From Anaerolineae bacterium (GTDB taxonomy: Bacteria > Chloroflexota > Anaerolineae > SpSt-600): a stretch of DNA of 15,669 nt. Position 1 is the first letter of the stretch, and each line of letters starts with the position of its first letter. The notes below the pieces were generated by a model. That model had not been told where the DNA came from, made no database searches, and saw only the letters and a program-made list of their open reading frames with translations. The DNA lies in the NCBI GenBank assembly GCA_028275425.1, contig JAPWUT010000017.1, positions 1 to 15,669 on the forward strand. The letters are read 5' to 3'. A program made the translations under genes and the position numbers. Shown here in pieces: positions 13,014 through 15,669 of the stretch.

Positions 13014-14558
13014 ATGGACCCCCAGCGCCCAAAGCGCTTGATTGAAGTCTCCTTCCCTTTGGGGGATATCTCCAAAGAATCCGTCCGCGAGAAGAACATC
13101 CGCCACGGCCATATCTCTACCCTGCACATCTGGTGGGCCCGGCGACCCTTGGCCGCCTCTCGCGCTACCATTCTGGCTGCCCTGCTCCCCGATGACCCCG
13201 AACGCAGGGAGAGCTTGCTGAGCCTAATCAGAGCATTGGCCCCATGGGAGGCCGTCCAGAAAGAGAACAGCAACCTGGAGCAGGCCCGCTATCTGATTTG
13301 GAAAGCTTTTGGCGGGCGGACACCGCGTGTCCTTGACCCCTTCGCCGGCGGTGGCTCTATCCCCTTAGAGGCGCTGCGCCTGGGGTGCGAGACGCACGCC
13401 CTGGACTACAACCCGGTAGCCGTCCTCATCCTGAAGTGCGTTCTGGAGTACCCACAGCGCTACGCCAAGCCTGAGTCTGTCTCCGTCCTTCCCCTTCCGC
13501 CCCTCCCAGCGGAGGAGGCCGCCGGCCCCCGGCAAGGCTTCTTCTTCAGGGAAACTGACGGGGAGGAGAAATCCCCTCTCTTGCAGGCCGTCCAAGCCTG
13601 GGGAAGGTGGGTGCTGGAGGAGGCTCGCCAGGAACTCCAGCAATTCTATCCCACCGACCCCGATGGGAGCATCCCCGTGGGCTACATCTGGGCGCGAACT
13701 CTCCCCTGCCAGAACCCTGCCTGCGGCGCCGAAATCCCCCTAATGCGCCAGACCTGGCTGGCCAAAAAGCCGGAGAAGAAAGTTGCACTGCACCTTATCC
13801 CCAACCACGCCGTTAAGCGGGTGGATGCAGAGATAGTGGAAGAGAAAAACATCAACTTTGACCCTGCCGAAGGGACAGTGACCCGTGCTCACGTCCGTTG
13901 CCCCCTGTGCGGCGGGACCATGGACGATAGGACAACTCGCCGCCTGTTCCGCGAGGGGAAGGCCGGCCAGCGGATGATGGCCGTGGTCTTGCACCACCCG
14001 GACCGGCCGGGAAAGACCTACCGCCTCCCCACCGAGCAGGACCTTAAAGCTTACAGCGCTGCCGAGCAAGCCCTGGAAGAGAAACGCCAAAAGCTCTGGG
14101 AAGAATGGGGCATGGACCCCGTGCCGGATGAGCCAATGGACAAGAATGACCCTACAACGGTCGCTGGACGAGGTTACAACATTGAGAAGTGGGGCGACCT
14201 CTTCAACCCGCGGCAGAAGCTGGCGCTCATCACCTTCGCCGAGAAAGTTCGCCAGGCCCACGCCCAAATGCTCTCCCAAGGCGCCGACCCGGACTTCGCT
14301 AAAGCTGTAGCCGCATATTTGGCACTGGCAGCGGATATGTTAGCGGTGTCGTGCAATACACTATGTCGCTGGGAGAACACACGGGAATTGATCGCGGATA
14401 TCTTTTCACGCCAAGCCTTACCAATGCTTTGGGATTTTGCCGAACTAAACCCTTTTAGCGGCGGGTCAGGAAGCTGGAGCAAAGTTTTCGGCTATGTCAG
14501 GGATGTTCTTGCCCACCTCACCCGCATTCCGCCGGTGGAGGGGGACAGCGATGGTTAG
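13014..14558 (+). CDS. DUF1156-type DNA methyltransferase, N-terminal (SAM-binding) part
   Basis: 514 residues forming the first part of an anti-phage-associated adenine-specific DNA methylase. The DUF1156 signature covers about residues 8-60 ([13 protein letters not shown], then [13 protein letters not shown]). Motif I, the SAM site, is DPFAGGG (108-114), followed by DYNPVAV. A zinc-ribbon-like insert has CxxxxC (C232/C237) and CPLCGG (C296/C299). The end reaches [18 protein letters not shown] and a GGSGSW segment, which in the family directly precede the catalytic half. Here the frame stops at 14556-14558, eight bases into a separate MNT gene, without the DPPY catalytic motif. The missing half resumes at 14844 in the same frame. 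Ribosome site GAGGGGAG at 12998-13005. Alone this polypeptide should not methylate; it would have to pair with the second part. Confidence 0.88.
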   Translation: MDPQRPKRLIEVSFPLGDISKESVREKNIRHGHISTLHIWWARRPLAASRATILAALLPDDPERRESLLSLIRALAPWEAVQKENSNLEQARYLIWKAFGGRTPRVLDPFAGGGSIPLEALRLGCETHALDYNPVAVLILKCVLEYPQRYAKPESVSVLPLPPLPAEEAAGPRQGFFFRETDGEEKSPLLQAVQAWGRWVLEEARQELQQFYPTDPDGSIPVGYIWARTLPCQNPACGAEIPLMRQTWLAKKPEKKVALHLIPNHAVKRVDAEIVEEKNINFDPAEGTVTRAHVRCPLCGGTMDDRTTRRLFREGKAGQRMMAVVLHHPDRPGKTYRLPTEQDLKAYSAAEQALEEKRQKLWEEWGMDPVPDEPMDKNDPTTVAGRGYNIEKWGDLFNPRQKLALITFAEKVRQAHAQMLSQGADPDFAKAVAAYLALAADMLAVSCNTLCRWENTRELIADIFSRQALPMLWDFAELNPFSGGSGSWSKVFGYVRDVLAHLTRIPPVEGDSDG

Positions 14559-14850
14559 GAATGTGCAGACCTTGATTCATCAGCTGGAAACGGTCGCCGG
14601 GGAAGTGCAACGCCGCTACCGAGCGGAGATATTGGGCATCTTTGGCTCCTACGTGCGTGGAGAGCAACGCGAGACCAGCGACCTGGACGTGCTGGTCAAG
14701 TTCGCCCCAGGAGCTACCCTCTTTGATTTGGTCGGGTTGGCCGACTTCCTGGAGGAAAGGTTGGGCATCCGGGTTGATGTTGTCCCCGTGGATGCACTCC
14801 GAGAGGAAATTCGCGACCAGGTTTTCCGAGAGGCAGTGTACCTATGCTGA
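14551..14850 (+). CDS. MNT-family nucleotidyltransferase nested inside the methyltransferase gene
   Basis: A 99-residue minimal nucleotidyltransferase with intact active-site pattern: GSYVRG (32/33 GS), SDLDVLV (D44, D46) and a third acid in IRVDVVP (D76). It resembles the MNT protein at 8345-8638 in length and motif spacing. Its start at ATG 14551 has a very strong ribosome site, GGAGGGGG (14537-14544), six bases upstream, which rules out the in-frame start at 14494. It overlaps the stop of the methylase N-part by 8 bases, and its own stop overlaps the start of the methylase C-part by 7 bases. No HEPN partner gene follows, unlike the usual MNT pairs. Possible roles are an AMP-adding regulator of the split methylase, an orphan antitoxin acting on the HEPN toxin at 8635, or a passenger. 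Family call is firm; role is unknown. Confidence 0.85.
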   Translation: MVRNVQTLIHQLETVAGEVQRRYRAEILGIFGSYVRGEQRETSDLDVLVKFAPGATLFDLVGLADFLEERLGIRVDVVPVDALREEIRDQVFREAVYLC

Positions 14851-15669
14851 AGCAAATTTTAGTTCCCCAGGTTAAGCAAGGCTCTGCTACCGAACTTCCA
14901 TACCCGGACAACTTCTTTGACGCCGTCATAACCGACCCGCCATACTACGATAACGTCCCCTACGCCGACCTCTCGGACTTCTTTTACGTCTGGTTAAAAA
15001 GGGTGGTTGGCGACCTTTACCCCGACCTCTTTGCTACGCCGCTCGCCCCCAAATCGCAGGAGATGGTGGCCGATGCCAGCAAAGCGGGCGGGATGGAGGA
15101 GGCCCGGCAGCGCTTTGAAGAGATGCTGACCCAGTCCTTCCGCGAAATCCACCGGGTTCTCAAGCCCGACGGCATCGCCGTCATCGTCTTTGCCCACAAG
15201 AGCACTGCGGCCTGGGAGACAATCATTGCCTCGCTGCTTTCGGCCGGACTCTACATGACCGCTTCCTGGCCAGTCCATACCGAGATGCAAGCCCGGCTGC
15301 GGGCACAGGAATCGGCGGCGCTGGCTTCATCCATCTACATGGTCTGCCGCAAGCGCACCACCGAAGAGATTGGCGACTACAACCAAGTGCGGCGGGAGAT
15401 AGAGAGGCGGGTGCGGGAGAAGTTGGCCCAGTTCTGGGAGGAGGGAATCCGTGGCGCCGACTTCTTCATGAGCGCCATCGGCCCGGCGGTGGAGGTCTTT
15501 GGCCGCTACGCCCGCGTGGAAAAGCTCTCCGGAGAGGAGGTTACCGTAACCGAACTCCTGGAATACGTGCGCAAAGTGGTAGCGGAGTTCGCCCTGGAGC
15601 GCATCCTCGGAAGGGCCGATTTGGGAGGGGTTGATGCCCTCACCCGCTTCTACCTACTCTGGCGTTGGA
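14844..15669 (+). CDS. DUF1156-type DNA methyltransferase, C-terminal (catalytic) part, runs off the window
   Basis: An open frame of 275 codons to the window end, in the same frame (coordinate multiple of 3) as the N-terminal part at 13014. It starts [20 protein letters not shown] and holds motif IV, DPPY, at 31-34 followed by YDNVPYADLSDFFYVW, the catalytic signature of DUF1156 adenine methylases. Later sequence (HRVLKPDGIAVIVFAHK, then LTRFYLLWRW at the edge) is also typical of the second half of this family. ATG 14844 overlaps the MNT stop (ATGCTGA), so translation could re-initiate. No strong separate ribosome site is seen. No stop codon appears before the edge, so the total length is unknown. 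Conservation of sense codons suggests this half is under selection and has not decayed. Confidence 0.82.
   Translation, partial: MLKQILVPQVKQGSATELPYPDNFFDAVITDPPYYDNVPYADLSDFFYVWLKRVVGDLYPDLFATPLAPKSQEMVADASKAGGMEEARQRFEEMLTQSFREIHRVLKPDGIAVIVFAHKSTAAWETIIASLLSAGLYMTASWPVHTEMQARLRAQESAALASSIYMVCRKRTTEEIGDYNQVRREIERRVREKLAQFWEEGIRGADFFMSAIGPAVEVFGRYARVEKLSGEEVTVTELLEYVRKVVAEFALERILGRADLGGVDALTRFYLLWRW

Noticed and set aside
14494..14550. Earlier start for the nested MNT gene
   Set aside because: The leader residues are the methylase sequence read in another frame. ATG 14551 has GGAGGGGG six bases upstream and gives the family-like N-terminus.
13014..15669. Treating the methylase as a pseudogene
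   Set aside because: Both parts have intact motifs, the same frame and no internal stops, and the joints with the MNT gene are tidy overlaps with a strong ribosome site. Decay is not the simplest reading, though loss of activity cannot be excluded.

Overview
The window (about 55% G+C by eye) looks like a chromosomal segment of a thermophilic bacterium, most likely a Chloroflexota (Anaerolineae-like) lineage. That assignment is an inference. It rests on a two-gene inositol-phosphate solute pathway, a GTP-type PEP carboxykinase, a DarA-type c-di-AMP receptor next to tmk, and G-rich double-hairpin intergenic repeats. No rRNA or tRNA gene was recognised.

Region 1 (1-6100) is housekeeping. A short zinc-ribbon FmdB-family gene on the + strand has a near-consensus promoter. 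It converges on a tightly packed minus-strand operon that reads pckG - dnaJ - prmA - rsmE - tmk - darA. Most junctions there are ATGA overlaps or overlapping ends. The operon runs from a TTGACA promoter at about 6140-6168.

Region 2 (6200-7832) is a regulated solute or lipid unit. A ydaO/yuaA-type cyclic-di-AMP riboswitch (about 6235-6373) has a probable promoter just upstream and an expression platform with mutually exclusive hairpins, one of which covers the Shine-Dalgarno. Below it are a CTP:inositol-1-phosphate cytidylyltransferase-like gene and a CDP-alcohol phosphatidyltransferase in another frame, closed by an intrinsic terminator. The likely product is di-myo-inositol phosphate or a related inositol phosphodiester or phospholipid. 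With darA, the window holds two different c-di-AMP sensors.

Region 3 (7833-15669) is an accessory, defence-like island. It opens with a repeat-rich gene-free stretch (7833-8280), followed by an MNT-HEPN toxin-antitoxin pair and a decayed nucleotidyltransferase gene. Next is a 1102-residue SNF2-type helicase with a C-terminal DUF3883 domain, then an inverted copy of the repeat. Last comes a DUF1156-type DNA methyltransferase. Its SAM-binding half and its DPPY catalytic half are separated by a complete small MNT nucleotidyltransferase gene, with overlaps of 8 and 7 bases at the two joints. The second half is in the same frame as the first and runs off the window. Helicase plus DUF1156 methylase suggests a DISARM-related or helicase-methylase-ATPase type anti-phage system whose other genes would lie to the right. 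One promoter-like sequence (27 of 30 bases identical) precedes both the MNT-HEPN pair and the methylase.

The two observations most worth following are the methylase split by a nested MNT gene, and c-di-AMP riboswitch control of a probable thermolyte/osmolyte pathway.
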